DNA from: Prevotellaceae bacterium UBA1726
Lineage (GTDB): Bacteria; Bacteroidota; Bacteroidia; Bacteroidales; Bacteroidaceae
Direction: 5' to 3'
NCBI GenBank assembly: GCA_002316005.1
Contig: DCIM01000009.1
Location: 1 to 23,940, forward strand
DNA: 23,940 nt
Under the pieces are notes generated by a model. It was given only the letters and a program-made list of their open reading frames with translations. It was not told the origin of the DNA and did not search any database. This document shows positions 7,522 to 15,484 of this stretch, piece by piece; position 1 is the first letter of the stretch; the number at the start of each line of letters is the position of its first letter. Made by a program: the position numbers and the translations under genes.

Positions 7522-8622
7522 TTACACATTAAATCTGAAGTGCATGATATCGCCATCCTGCACAACATATTCCTTACCCTCGACACCGAGTTTTCCGGCC
7601 TCCTTGATGGCAGCCTCCGACTTATACTGCAGATAATCCTCGTACTTGATGACCTCTGCACGGATGAAACCCTTCTCAAAGTCGGTGTGGATGACACCAG
7701 CACACTGAGGAGCCTTCCAACCACGCTTGTAAGTCCAAGCCTTCACCTCCATCTCACCAGCAGTGATGAATGTCTGGAGGTTAAGAAGAGCGTATGCCTT
7801 CTTGATGAGGCGGTTCACACCACTCTCCTCAAGACCCAACTCCTCAAGGAAGAGTTGCTTGTCCTCGTATGACTCAAATCCAGCGATGTCCTCTTCTGTC
7901 TTTGCCGCAACAATCATGCTTTCAGCACCCTCTTCAGCGGCAATAGCCTCAATCTTCTTTGTCCACTCGTTACCGTCCTTTGCAGCTGTCTCATCAACAT
8001 TGCATACATAAAGTACAGGTTTGCTTGTGAGAAGGAAAAGGTTGCGAGCCACCTCCTGCTCATCCTTTGTGTCGAAAGTCACTGTACGAGCATTCTTACC
8101 AGCGTCGAGAGCAGCCTTGTAAGCCTCCATTACCGAAGCCTCAATCTTTGCGTCCTTGTTGCCCGCAGAAGCAGCCTTCTGAGTCTTTGCCAGACGCGAC
8201 TCGATTGTCTCGAGGTCCTTCAACTGAAGTTCTGTATCAATGATTTCCTTATCGCGTATTGGGTCGATAGTACCATCAACATGAGTGATGTTCTCGTCCT
8301 CGAAACAACGAAGCACATGGATGATGGCGTCAGTTTCACGGATGTTGCCAAGGAACTTGTTTCCAAGGCCCTCGCCCTTAGATGCACCCTTCACAAGACC
8401 AGCGATATCGACAATCTCGCAAGTAGCAGGAACGATTCGTCCAGGGTGAACAATCTCAGCGAGTTTGGTGAGACGCTCATCTGGTACGGTGATGACGCCT
8501 ACATTTGGTTCGATAGTACAAAAAGGGAAGTTCGCTGCCTGCGCCTTAGCCGAAGACAGACAATTAAAAAGAGTAGATTTGCCCACATTTGGCAATCCTA
8601 CGATACCACATTTCAATGCCAT
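7522..8622 (-). CDS. ychF: Redox-regulated ATPase YchF (Obg-family, OLA1-like)
   Basis: A 366-residue P-loop NTPase of the Obg/YchF group, ribosome-associated and known to prefer ATP over GTP. The G1 loop is GLPNVGKST (9-17), the G3 motif DIAGL sits at 72-76 followed by VKGASKGEGLGN, and the atypical G4 is NVDE (208-211), consistent with altered base specificity. An internal helical insertion spans roughly 130-200. The C-terminal TGS domain (about 282-365) contains CAGVIHTDFEKGFIRAEV. Length and motifs are complete. A promoter lies 42-73 bases upstream of the start codon, and the gene leads the ychF-lgt unit. The araC-type gene upstream is on the same strand but is separated by this promoter. 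Confidence 0.97.
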   Translation of the reverse strand: MALKCGIVGLPNVGKSTLFNCLSSAKAQAANFPFCTIEPNVGVITVPDERLTKLAEIVHPGRIVPATCEIVDIAGLVKGASKGEGLGNKFLGNIRETDAIIHVLRCFEDENITHVDGTIDPIRDKEIIDTELQLKDLETIESRLAKTQKAASAGNKDAKIEASVMEAYKAALDAGKNARTVTFDTKDEQEVARNLFLLTSKPVLYVCNVDETAAKDGNEWTKKIEAIAAEEGAESMIVAAKTEEDIAGFESYEDKQLFLEELGLEESGVNRLIKKAYALLNLQTFITAGEMEVKAWTYKRGWKAPQCAGVIHTDFEKGFIRAEVIKYEDYLQYKSEAAIKEAGKLGVEGKEYVVQDGDIMHFRFNV

Positions 8623-8663
8623 TTATTTAGAATATTTTTTTTACACCTGAATTTAACGGAGTG

Positions 8664-8695
8664 CAAAATTACTAAGAATTTTCCGTAACTACAAA
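8664..8695 (-). promoter_or_regulatory. Bacteroidetes-type promoter for ychF
   Basis: On the minus strand, TTTG (plus 8692-8695 CAAA) is followed after 20 bases by TAATTTTG (plus 8664-8671). This fits the primary sigma-factor consensus known for Bacteroidetes (TTTG, 19-21 bases, TAnnTTTG). It predicts transcription start near 8655-8658 and a leader of about 35 bases before the ychF ATG. Confidence 0.7.
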
Positions 8696-8697
8696 TA

Positions 8698-8716
8698 TTC
8701 ATAAATATTTTATGAA
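8698..8716. promoter_or_regulatory. AT-rich palindrome between araC-type gene and ychF promoter
   Basis: TTCATAAA (8698-8705) and TTTATGAA (8709-8716) form a perfect 8-bp stem with a 3-base loop. It lies 13 bases past the stop of the AraC-type gene and 2 bases upstream of the ychF -33 box. It could be an operator for ychF or a weak transcript-end hairpin; no U-tract is evident. Confidence 0.4.
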
Positions 8717-8729
8717 AGTTTGGCAAGTC

Positions 8730-9650
8730 TTATTCTTCTGTATGCTGTTCGCGCAGTTGCTTTGGTGTCATGCCTAAATACTCCTTCACATATTTGCCGA
8801 AGAAAGATGTGTTAGGGAAACCAACCCTTACCGACACCTCTTTTATTGATAACGAGGTGTTTTTAAGGTAGTAAAGGATATCGGTGAGGGTATATTCGCG
8901 AATCCATTCCTGTGCCGTCTTGTCGGAGTATTTCTTGCAAAGGACGGTGAGATATTTCGGTGTGATACATAGTTTGTCGGCATAGTAATCCACTGTCTGG
9001 TGCTTAATCTCGGTGTTTTGCAGAAGATCCATGAAACGGGAAAACGCATTATCGGCATTTGCTTTCTCAGGCAAATTATTCTCACAATCAGTGGCAAGAG
9101 CGTTACAAAGGCCAAGTAAACCGAATTTCACCAGTTGCTGAACAATATCCTGACGGTAAGGAGCCCAGTTTTTTATTGCGTCATCCTTGGCATTTACACT
9201 CATGTTCAAAAGAGTATAGAAATGATAATAGTATTCCATATCACCTTTGGTCAGTTTTATCTTGTTCAGCTTGTTCACGATGACTGTCTTTGTCCACAAC
9301 TGCATGTATTGACCAAGGATGTTACGAAGTCCATTGTTGGTGATAAAGATTAAGCCACATTCCAAATCGGGGCTTATCATTATCTGCTCTATTATCTGAT
9401 TAGGACGACAGATGAAGAGTTCGTTTTCGCATACGGTGATAGTACCGTCTTGTGTCTTTGCCTCTATCCTACCCTTCTTACAGCAAGCCACAACATTCAT
9501 CTTTATGAATATACTTTCAGGCTTGTTCAGCAGACGGATATTATCAATAATGAGAATGTCCTCGTCTTTGTAGTTGACATCAAATTCGTTCTTATCTTCA
9601 TTGAGTTCGCAGAGAAAGTCGGAAATATTTGTGAGTTCTTTTTTTGCCAT
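8730..9650 (-). CDS. AraC-family transcriptional regulator
   Basis: A 306-residue regulator. The N-terminal ~190 residues look like a cupin-type sensor domain (KKGRIEAKTQDGTITVCENE has the usual strand-turn pattern) followed by helices. The C-terminal ~100 residues (about 205-303) are the double helix-turn-helix: TVDYYADKLCITPKYLTVLC is the first, and SIKEVSVRVGFPNTSFFGKY with EYLGMTPKQLR the second, both close to the AraC signature. It is divergent from the RND efflux operon across 288 bases containing repeated boxes, so it most likely controls that operon and perhaps itself. Domain identity is clear; the inducer and target are inferred. Confidence 0.93.
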   Translation of the reverse strand: MAKKELTNISDFLCELNEDKNEFDVNYKDEDILIIDNIRLLNKPESIFIKMNVVACCKKGRIEAKTQDGTITVCENELFICRPNQIIEQIMISPDLECGLIFITNNGLRNILGQYMQLWTKTVIVNKLNKIKLTKGDMEYYYHFYTLLNMSVNAKDDAIKNWAPYRQDIVQQLVKFGLLGLCNALATDCENNLPEKANADNAFSRFMDLLQNTEIKHQTVDYYADKLCITPKYLTVLCKKYSDKTAQEWIREYTLTDILYYLKNTSLSIKEVSVRVGFPNTSFFGKYVKEYLGMTPKQLREQHTEE

Positions 9651-9671
9651 AGAAATTTTTGATATTTAAGT

Positions 9672-9769
9672 TTCACTTGTGCAAAATTTCCCTTCGTGAG
9701 ATTTTGCTGGCGCTCAGCATAAAATAAGCGAATTAATTCGTTATTCTTCTGCTTCGCTTGTGCAAAATT
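9672..9769. repeat. 17-base direct repeat flanking palindromes
   Basis: TTC[A/G]CTTGTGCAAAATT occurs at 9672-9688 and 9753-9769, matching at 16 of 17 bases. Between the copies lie a hairpin TGCTG/CAGCA (9705-9709 and 9715-9719) and a perfect 12-base palindrome CGAATTAATTCG (9729-9740). An inverted core, AATTTTGCA, recurs at 9891-9899. The block lies in the leader of the AraC-type gene and could be operator DNA or a small repeat-bounded insertion. Confidence 0.5.
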
Positions 9770-9868
9770 GAACATAATTTTTGAGAAAACCATAGCAAAA
9801 AGGAAATATTTTATGTTCAATACCGGAACAATGGCGACAGTGAACATTATTTTTCCTTTTTTGAACAT
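9768..9868. promoter_or_regulatory. Candidate operator array (TGAACAT boxes)
   Basis: TGAACAT occurs at 9769-9775, 9841-9847 and 9862-9868, and inverted as ATGTTCA at 9813-9819. The first and inverted copies extend to a perfect 10-base inverted repeat, TTGAACATAA (9768-9777) and TTATGTTCAA (9811-9820). The last two direct copies are 21 bases apart, two helical turns, as is common for AraC-family sites. The array lies between the regulator and the RND operon, starting about 70 bases before the adaptor ATG. Confidence 0.5.
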
Positions 9869-9938
9869 TAATCTTTGGCGAAAAAGAATGAATTTTGCAG
9901 CGGTTTTTGAAAAAAGAAGCAAAATTAATATTTGTAAT

Positions 9939-10997
9939 ATGCGTAAAAGAACATTATTTATTATTAGTATGACTGTGCTGATGTGCAGTTGTACCGGAAC
10001 AAAAGAAAAGAAGGACACACAAAGTATCCAAGTAAAGACAACCACGGTGACTCATACTTTTGCTGCAAACGAAGTCACATACGCTGGAACTATTGAAGAA
10101 GAAAGCGGTGCTGATTTGAGTTTTGCAAGTGCAGGCACTATCAAATCGCTGAACATCCACGAAGGACAGAATGTCGCTGCGGGTCAGTTTCTCGGTGCTC
10201 TTGATGCAACAACCATGAACAATGGAGTTGTTATGGCAGAGGCAACTACAAAGCAGGCACAGGAGTCGCTCGCCCAGGCAGAAGATGCCTATGCCCGTAT
10301 GAAGATGATGCATGACAATGGTTCGCTGCCAGAGATAAAATGGATTGAGATTCAGACACAAGTGAACCAAGCCCGCCAGATGCTGCGTCAGGCAGAAGCA
10401 TCGGAGAAGATAGCACGCAAAGGTTCGACTGACACCCGCCTGACAGCACCATTCTCGGGATTCATCTCAAGGAAGAATTCGGAAGTAGGACAGAATGTTC
10501 TCCCAGGTCTTTCTGTGGCACGATTGGTAAGAATTGACAATGTGAAACTGGTGCTTTCTATTCCTGAAGACGAGATTTCGAAAGTAAGTATTGGACAAAA
10601 AGTTGCTTTCTCCGTATCATCACTCGGTGGAAGAAGTTTCATGGGCATCATTAAGGAAAAGGATATTGCCGCCGATCCAATCAGCCGTTCATATAAAGTG
10701 AAGGCTCTTGTAGCAAACGCAGATCATAGTCTGTTGCCTGGAATGGTATGCGATGCAAGTATCATCAGCAATGATGCCCAGAAGGCTATTGTGATTCCAG
10801 CAAATATTGTGCAGATAGATATCGATAATAATCCTTTTGTGTGGATTGCCCGAAACGGCAAGGCAGAGAAAGTGTTTGTCACCCTTGACAAGAATGTGGG
10901 TAATAATGTGATTGTAAGCACAGGTCTTTCGGATGGTATGAAAGTGATTACCGAAGGACAGCAGAAAGTGTATAATGGAGCAGAAATAAAAGAATAG
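9939..10997 (+). CDS. RND efflux periplasmic adaptor lipoprotein (HlyD/AcrA family)
   Basis: The membrane-fusion subunit bridging the RND pump and its outer-membrane channel. I choose ATG 9939 (352 residues) because it gives a lipoprotein-type signal, MRKRTLFIISMTVLMCSC, with Cys18 as the likely lipid anchor. An in-frame start at 9768 would add 57 residues read through the operator region and bury that signal. The lipoyl half is SFASAGTIKSLNIHEGQNVA, followed by a helical hairpin (about 85-145), a second lipoyl half (LTAPFSGFISRKNSEVGQNV), a beta-barrel (VKLVLSIPEDEISKVSIGQ), and a membrane-proximal domain ending in GMKVITEGQQKVYNGAEIK. The next gene starts 4 bases after the stop, so the two are cotranscribed. 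Confidence 0.93.
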   Translation: MRKRTLFIISMTVLMCSCTGTKEKKDTQSIQVKTTTVTHTFAANEVTYAGTIEEESGADLSFASAGTIKSLNIHEGQNVAAGQFLGALDATTMNNGVVMAEATTKQAQESLAQAEDAYARMKMMHDNGSLPEIKWIEIQTQVNQARQMLRQAEASEKIARKGSTDTRLTAPFSGFISRKNSEVGQNVLPGLSVARLVRIDNVKLVLSIPEDEISKVSIGQKVAFSVSSLGGRSFMGIIKEKDIAADPISRSYKVKALVANADHSLLPGMVCDASIISNDAQKAIVIPANIVQIDIDNNPFVWIARNGKAEKVFVTLDKNVGNNVIVSTGLSDGMKVITEGQQKVYNGAEIKE

Positions 10998-11001
10998 TAT
11001 C

Positions 11002-14000
11002 ATGGAAAAAAGACGCAATTATGTAGAGTGGTCAATGCACTACCGCCATATAGTGATTCTCATCACTACCTGTATGGTGTTGTTTGGTGTGTTTGCCCTC
11101 ACAAAAATGAACAAGAATGAATTCCCAAACTTCACCATTCGTCAGGGCGTTGTCATTGCCGCTTATCCGGGTGCATCGTCAGCAGAGATAGAGGAACAAG
11201 TGACAAAACCACTTGAGGATTATATCTTCACATATAAAGAGGTGAAGAAAGCAAAGACAAAGTCGTACTCGCGTAATGGGTTGAGCATTATTCAAGTTGA
11301 ACTCAATGACGATATAAATGGCGCAGACAAGGATAATTTCTGGAGTCGTTTCAAACTGGGAGTGCAGACATTCAAGTCGTCATTGCCTTCGGGCGTTCTT
11401 GCACTGATGGTTCAGGACGATTTCGGTGATGCCTCATCATTGCTCATCACAATGGAAAGCAACGATAAAACCTATCGCGAACTCTCCGACTACATGGACG
11501 ATTTGAAAGAACGCTTGCGTACAATAGAGAGTGTCGGTCGACTGAATGTCTATGGTGGTCAGCAGGAACAAATCAGTATTTATGTTGATTCAAAGAAACT
11601 GTCGCAGTATGGCGTCAGTCAGAATGTTGTATCAGCAGCATTATTGACAAAGGGTTTTACTACTACTGCCGGCACACATAAGACATCCGATTTTGAGGCC
11701 CCTATAAAGGTGGAGCGTTCAATGAATATGGTGAACGATGTGGAGCAAATGGTGGTTTACTCCTCCCCTACCGGTGAGGTTGTTCGTGTGAAGGATATTG
11801 CTCAGGTGAAGCGTGAATATGCCGAACCATCAAGTTTTGTCACAAACAATGGGAAGAAGTGCCTTGTGTTGAGTGTGGAAATAAAGAAAGGTCGCTCAAT
11901 TACGGAAATGGGTTCTGATATACAGAAACAACTCGACGAGTTTAAGAAGACTATTCCTGAGGAAGTGACAATGTTCACTATAACCGATCAGAGTCAGGTT
12001 GTGGGCGATAGTGTTGTGGAATTCCTGAAGGAACTCCTCATTGCAGTCATAGCCGTGATTATTGTTGTCATTCTGCTTATGCCTATGCGAGTAGCACTTG
12101 TGGCAGCAAGTACTATTCCTATCACGATATTCATATCTCTCGGTTTGTTCTATGCTTTTGGTATTGAGTTGAACACAGTGACTTTGGCAGCACTTATCGT
12201 AACACTCGGAATGATTGTCGACAACTCTATTGTCATCATCGACAACTACGTTGAACTCCTTGCCGAAGGAATGAAACGCTGGGATGCCGCAATAAAGAGT
12301 GCCACACATTTCTTCAAGTCGATATTGATAGCAACACTTGCAATTTCAATCACCTTCTTCCCGTTCCTCTTGACCACAACAGGAATGTATCACGACTTCC
12401 TCCAGTACTTCCCTTGGTCAATAACAATGGTGCTGTTAGTGTCGCTTCTTGTGGCAGAATTGATTGTTCCATTCATGATGTTCTACTTCATCCGTAAACC
12501 ATTGAACACAGCAGCAGAAGAAGAAGGCAACAAGAAATCGTCAGTACTCGATAGGATGCAAAGTATCTATGATAAGGTGATTGATGCATGTTTCCGTCAT
12601 CCATATATTACTGTTACATCAGCCTTAGCAAGTGTTGTTCTTGGCGGTATCCTCATGGCATTACTTCCCCAAAGGATGATGCCACCGGCAGAACGCAATC
12701 AGTTTGCTGTGGAGATTTATCTTCCAACTGGAACTTCGCTTGACAAGACAGTGGCTATTGCCGATTCTCTTGAGCATATCTTGCGTAAGGACAATCGTGT
12801 GGTTTCTATTGCCTCATTCAAAGGTACTGCTTCTCCTCGCTTCCAGACTTCCTATGCCCCACAGTTTGGTGGAAAGAACTATGCCCAGTTCATCGTGAAC
12901 ACAAAGGGAAATAAGGAAACTGAAGAGGTGTTGGCCGACTATAGAATGAAATACACAAATGCCTTCCCTGGTGCTTATGTACGTTTCAAACAGCTTGCCT
13001 ACAGTGGCGAAAGCAACTCTGTTGAGATTCGTATCTCGGGTAATGACTGGGCACGACTGAAGCAGACTGCAGACAGTATCACTACCCTCTTCCGTTCAGA
13101 ACCTGAGCTTATCCTTGCCCGTAATGATATAAACGGACAGTTACTTACTACAAGCATTGATTTGAATGAGCAGAAAGCAAATCGCTTAGGTGTGACAAAC
13201 GCAATGGTCGAACTTGCTGTTGCCTCACGCTATAATACCGGCGGAATACCAGTTACAACCATCTGGGATGGCGATTACGGCATTCCTGTGACATTGAAAA
13301 GCAACAAAGCCGACAATGCTACAGCAAATGATATTGCCAACGAACCTATTTCCGTTTTGGGAGGCTTGCGAACAGTTCCACTTCGCGATGTGGCAAACAT
13401 ATCTTCAAAGTGGGAAGATGGACAGATTTCTCACCTGAATGGTGTGCGTACAATAACCATCATGGCCGATGTTGTGGATGGAAAGAATGTGATGGAATTG
13501 ACAAAGAAACTGCAGAAAGAAATCACCCCTGACAGACTTCCTGAAGGTATCTCAATGGAATGGGGAGGTGAATATGAGCAGGCAAACGAGTCAACACCTC
13601 AGATTATCAGCGGTCTTTTTATTGCTGTAGTGATAATCTTCTTCCTCATGCTTGCCCATTTCCGTAGAATCTCTACTGCAGTATTACTCCTTATGTCACT
13701 GTCCATGGTGTTGTTTGGAACTGCCATGGGTGTCTTTATACCAGGAGCTGATTTCTCAATGACCTGCTATCTTGGAGTTGTTTCGCTGATGGGAATCCTC
13801 GTGCGTAATGCTATAATAATGTACGACTATGCCGAGGAACTTCGCGAAAAGGACGGATTGACTGCCCATCAGGCAATACAGTTGAGTGCAAAGCGAAGAA
13901 TGCGTCCGATTTTCCTCACTTCGGCAGCAGCTTCAATGGGTGTTTTGCCAATGGTAATTGCCGGTAGTGGCTTGTGGAGTCCTATGGGAAATGTGATTTT

Positions 14001-14118
14001 CTTCGGAACAATTATCACAATGGTATTGATACTTACTGTGCTGCCTGTGGCATATTGGCTTTTGATGAGTGGCAGTACAAAGCGTAGAAAGGAAAGTGTA
14101 CAATTAGAAAACGAATAG
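11002..14118 (+). CDS. RND efflux transporter permease (AcrB-like)
   Basis: A 1038-residue proton-driven inner-membrane pump of the RND superfamily, the full length for an AcrB-type protein. The first transmembrane helix follows the YVEWSMHYRHIVIL start. Porter domain motifs include YPGASSAEIEEQVTKPLED, and the second half begins near the helix at about residue 535. In the proton-relay helix 4 the sequence is GMIVDNSIVIIDN: Asp407 is kept, but the second Asp of AcrB is Asn408. In helix 10 the Lys equivalent (AcrB Lys940) is Arg935 in GILVRNAIIMYDY. An Arg near AcrB Arg971 is present (Arg968, MRPIFLTS). The Asp-Asn arrangement is found in other RND groups, so the pump is probably active. Substrate unknown. 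It is the middle gene of a three-gene operon. Confidence 0.95.
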   Translation: MEKRRNYVEWSMHYRHIVILITTCMVLFGVFALTKMNKNEFPNFTIRQGVVIAAYPGASSAEIEEQVTKPLEDYIFTYKEVKKAKTKSYSRNGLSIIQVELNDDINGADKDNFWSRFKLGVQTFKSSLPSGVLALMVQDDFGDASSLLITMESNDKTYRELSDYMDDLKERLRTIESVGRLNVYGGQQEQISIYVDSKKLSQYGVSQNVVSAALLTKGFTTTAGTHKTSDFEAPIKVERSMNMVNDVEQMVVYSSPTGEVVRVKDIAQVKREYAEPSSFVTNNGKKCLVLSVEIKKGRSITEMGSDIQKQLDEFKKTIPEEVTMFTITDQSQVVGDSVVEFLKELLIAVIAVIIVVILLMPMRVALVAASTIPITIFISLGLFYAFGIELNTVTLAALIVTLGMIVDNSIVIIDNYVELLAEGMKRWDAAIKSATHFFKSILIATLAISITFFPFLLTTTGMYHDFLQYFPWSITMVLLVSLLVAELIVPFMMFYFIRKPLNTAAEEEGNKKSSVLDRMQSIYDKVIDACFRHPYITVTSALASVVLGGILMALLPQRMMPPAERNQFAVEIYLPTGTSLDKTVAIADSLEHILRKDNRVVSIASFKGTASPRFQTSYAPQFGGKNYAQFIVNTKGNKETEEVLADYRMKYTNAFPGAYVRFKQLAYSGESNSVEIRISGNDWARLKQTADSITTLFRSEPELILARNDINGQLLTTSIDLNEQKANRLGVTNAMVELAVASRYNTGGIPVTTIWDGDYGIPVTLKSNKADNATANDIANEPISVLGGLRTVPLRDVANISSKWEDGQISHLNGVRTITIMADVVDGKNVMELTKKLQKEITPDRLPEGISMEWGGEYEQANESTPQIISGLFIAVVIIFFLMLAHFRRISTAVLLLMSLSMVLFGTAMGVFIPGADFSMTCYLGVVSLMGILVRNAIIMYDYAEELREKDGLTAHQAIQLSAKRRMRPIFLTSAAASMGVLPMVIAGSGLWSPMGNVIFFGTIITMVLILTVLPVAYWLLMSGSTKRRKESVQLENE

Positions 14119-14120
14119 AA

Positions 14121-15392
14121 ATGAAACGAAATATATTATTATCTCTTATGCTGTCAGTGGCTGTTTTTGGCCACTCGCAGCAGATATTGACCCTTCAGCA
14201 ATGCCGTGATATGGCCATTGCAAATAATATTGCTGTCCGTTCGTCAAACAACAGTATCGAACAGGCAAAGCAACAGCAGAAGGAGGCATTTACGAATTAT
14301 TTCCCTCAGGTAAGTGCTACAGGAATGACATTCCGTTCAAACAAAGATATGGTAAATGTTGATCTGGGTGGTGGAATGGCTTTCAGTATGTTGGATAAAG
14401 GAACCTTTGCGGGTGTCACAGCTATTCAACCTGTGTTTGCCGGCGGTCAGATTGTCAATGGAAACAAACTTGCAAAAGTGGGCGTTGAAGTGAGTGAATT
14501 GCAGAGAGAGCAAACCGAGAAGGAAGTACTGCTGACCGTTGAGAAATACTATTGGCAGATTGTGTCGTTGAAGAATAAGCAGAAGACCGTGGAAAAAGTC
14601 AGTGAAATGCTCAATTCCATTGCCAAGGATGCCCAGGTGGCTGTTGATGCGGGTCTCTCTTTGAACAACGATTTGCTTCAGGTAAAGATAAAGCAGAATG
14701 AAGTTGAAAGCAACAGCATTAAACTCAATAATGGTCTTGCCCTCAGCAAGATGGTTTTGGCTCAATATATAGGACTTGATGAGAATGCAGATATTGATGT
14801 AGAAGGAGCTGCAGAAGAATTGCCAGAGTATCCTGTTTCACTGAAGCAAGATGCTAATTCTGCAGTAGAGAATACCCCAGAATATCATCTTCTGCAAAAG
14901 AATGTCCAAGCCACAAACCTACAGCACAAGATGGAGGTGGGAAAGAATCTGCCTACCGTAGGAATTGGTGCTGGATACAATTATAGTCGATTGATGGGAA
15001 AGGACAATGATTTTGGACTTGTCTTTGCTTCTGTTTCAGTACCTATCTCCAGTTGGTGGGGTGGTTCACACGCTATCAAGCGTAAGAAACTTGCCGCAGA
15101 AAATGCCAAGGCTCAGTTGGAAGACAACTCACAATTACTGAAAATCCGTATTCAAAAGAGTTGGAACGACCTTGACGATGCTTACAAGCAACTTCTCATT
15201 GCACAGAAATCAATTGAACAAAGTGAGGAGAATCTGCGTGTGAATCGTAATCAATACCAGTCGGGAACAATTAATATGTCTGACCTCCTGCAAGCAGAGA
15301 CGCTCTATCAGGATTGTTGCGATAAGTACACAGATGCTTATTCACAATACCACATTAAAATAATCGAGTACAAGCAATCAATAGGAATATAA
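14121..15392 (+). CDS. TolC-like outer-membrane channel of the RND pump
   Basis: A 423-residue outer-membrane efflux protein. A signal peptide (cleavage probably after VFGHSQ) is followed by ILTLQQCRDMAIANNIAVR, the standard family start. Two OEP halves follow: the first spans about residues 25-215, and the second contains VGKNLPTVGIGAGYNYSR and ends in the long helix with LRVNRNQYQSGTINMSDLLQAE. It is separated from the pump gene by only 2 bases and completes the tripartite RND system. It is clearly different from the other TolC-like gene (5067-6410), which belongs to the ABC exporter, so this is not a local duplication in any obvious sense. A terminator shared with the convergent glycan locus follows. 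Confidence 0.94.
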   Translation: MKRNILLSLMLSVAVFGHSQQILTLQQCRDMAIANNIAVRSSNNSIEQAKQQQKEAFTNYFPQVSATGMTFRSNKDMVNVDLGGGMAFSMLDKGTFAGVTAIQPVFAGGQIVNGNKLAKVGVEVSELQREQTEKEVLLTVEKYYWQIVSLKNKQKTVEKVSEMLNSIAKDAQVAVDAGLSLNNDLLQVKIKQNEVESNSIKLNNGLALSKMVLAQYIGLDENADIDVEGAAEELPEYPVSLKQDANSAVENTPEYHLLQKNVQATNLQHKMEVGKNLPTVGIGAGYNYSRLMGKDNDFGLVFASVSVPISSWWGGSHAIKRKKLAAENAKAQLEDNSQLLKIRIQKSWNDLDDAYKQLLIAQKSIEQSEENLRVNRNQYQSGTINMSDLLQAETLYQDCCDKYTDAYSQYHIKIIEYKQSIGI

Positions 15393-15409
15393 AACACGCT
15401 CATTGAAAA

Positions 15410-15460
15410 ACACAAAAAAGGTGGGTTCTGCTTTTGCTTATGCATCAGCCGAACTCACCT
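15410..15460. terminator. Bidirectional terminator between RND and glycan operons
   Basis: AGGTGGGTTC (15419-15428) pairs with GAACTCACCT (15451-15460), ten pairs with one G-U. The preceding plus-strand A-run (15414-15419) supplies a U-tract for transcripts arriving from the minus-strand glycan locus. The plus-strand side has only a modest T content, so it is strongest in the minus direction. Confidence 0.72.
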
Positions 15461-15484
15461 ATTAGTATTACAATAACTGTGCGA

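Noticed and set aside
9869..9897. TAATCTTTG and GAATTTTG as promoter -7 boxes for the RND operon
   Set aside because: Spacing within the box or the first base is off, and no TTTG lies 19-21 bases upstream of either.
9768..9938. N-terminal extension of the RND adaptor starting at 9768
   Set aside because: It would bury a clear lipoprotein signal peptide and translate through the probable operator array.
9527..10045. 172-residue minus-strand frame across the regulator-pump intergenic region
   Set aside because: It overlaps both the AraC-type gene and the adaptor start, and has low-complexity composition read from AT-rich repeats.
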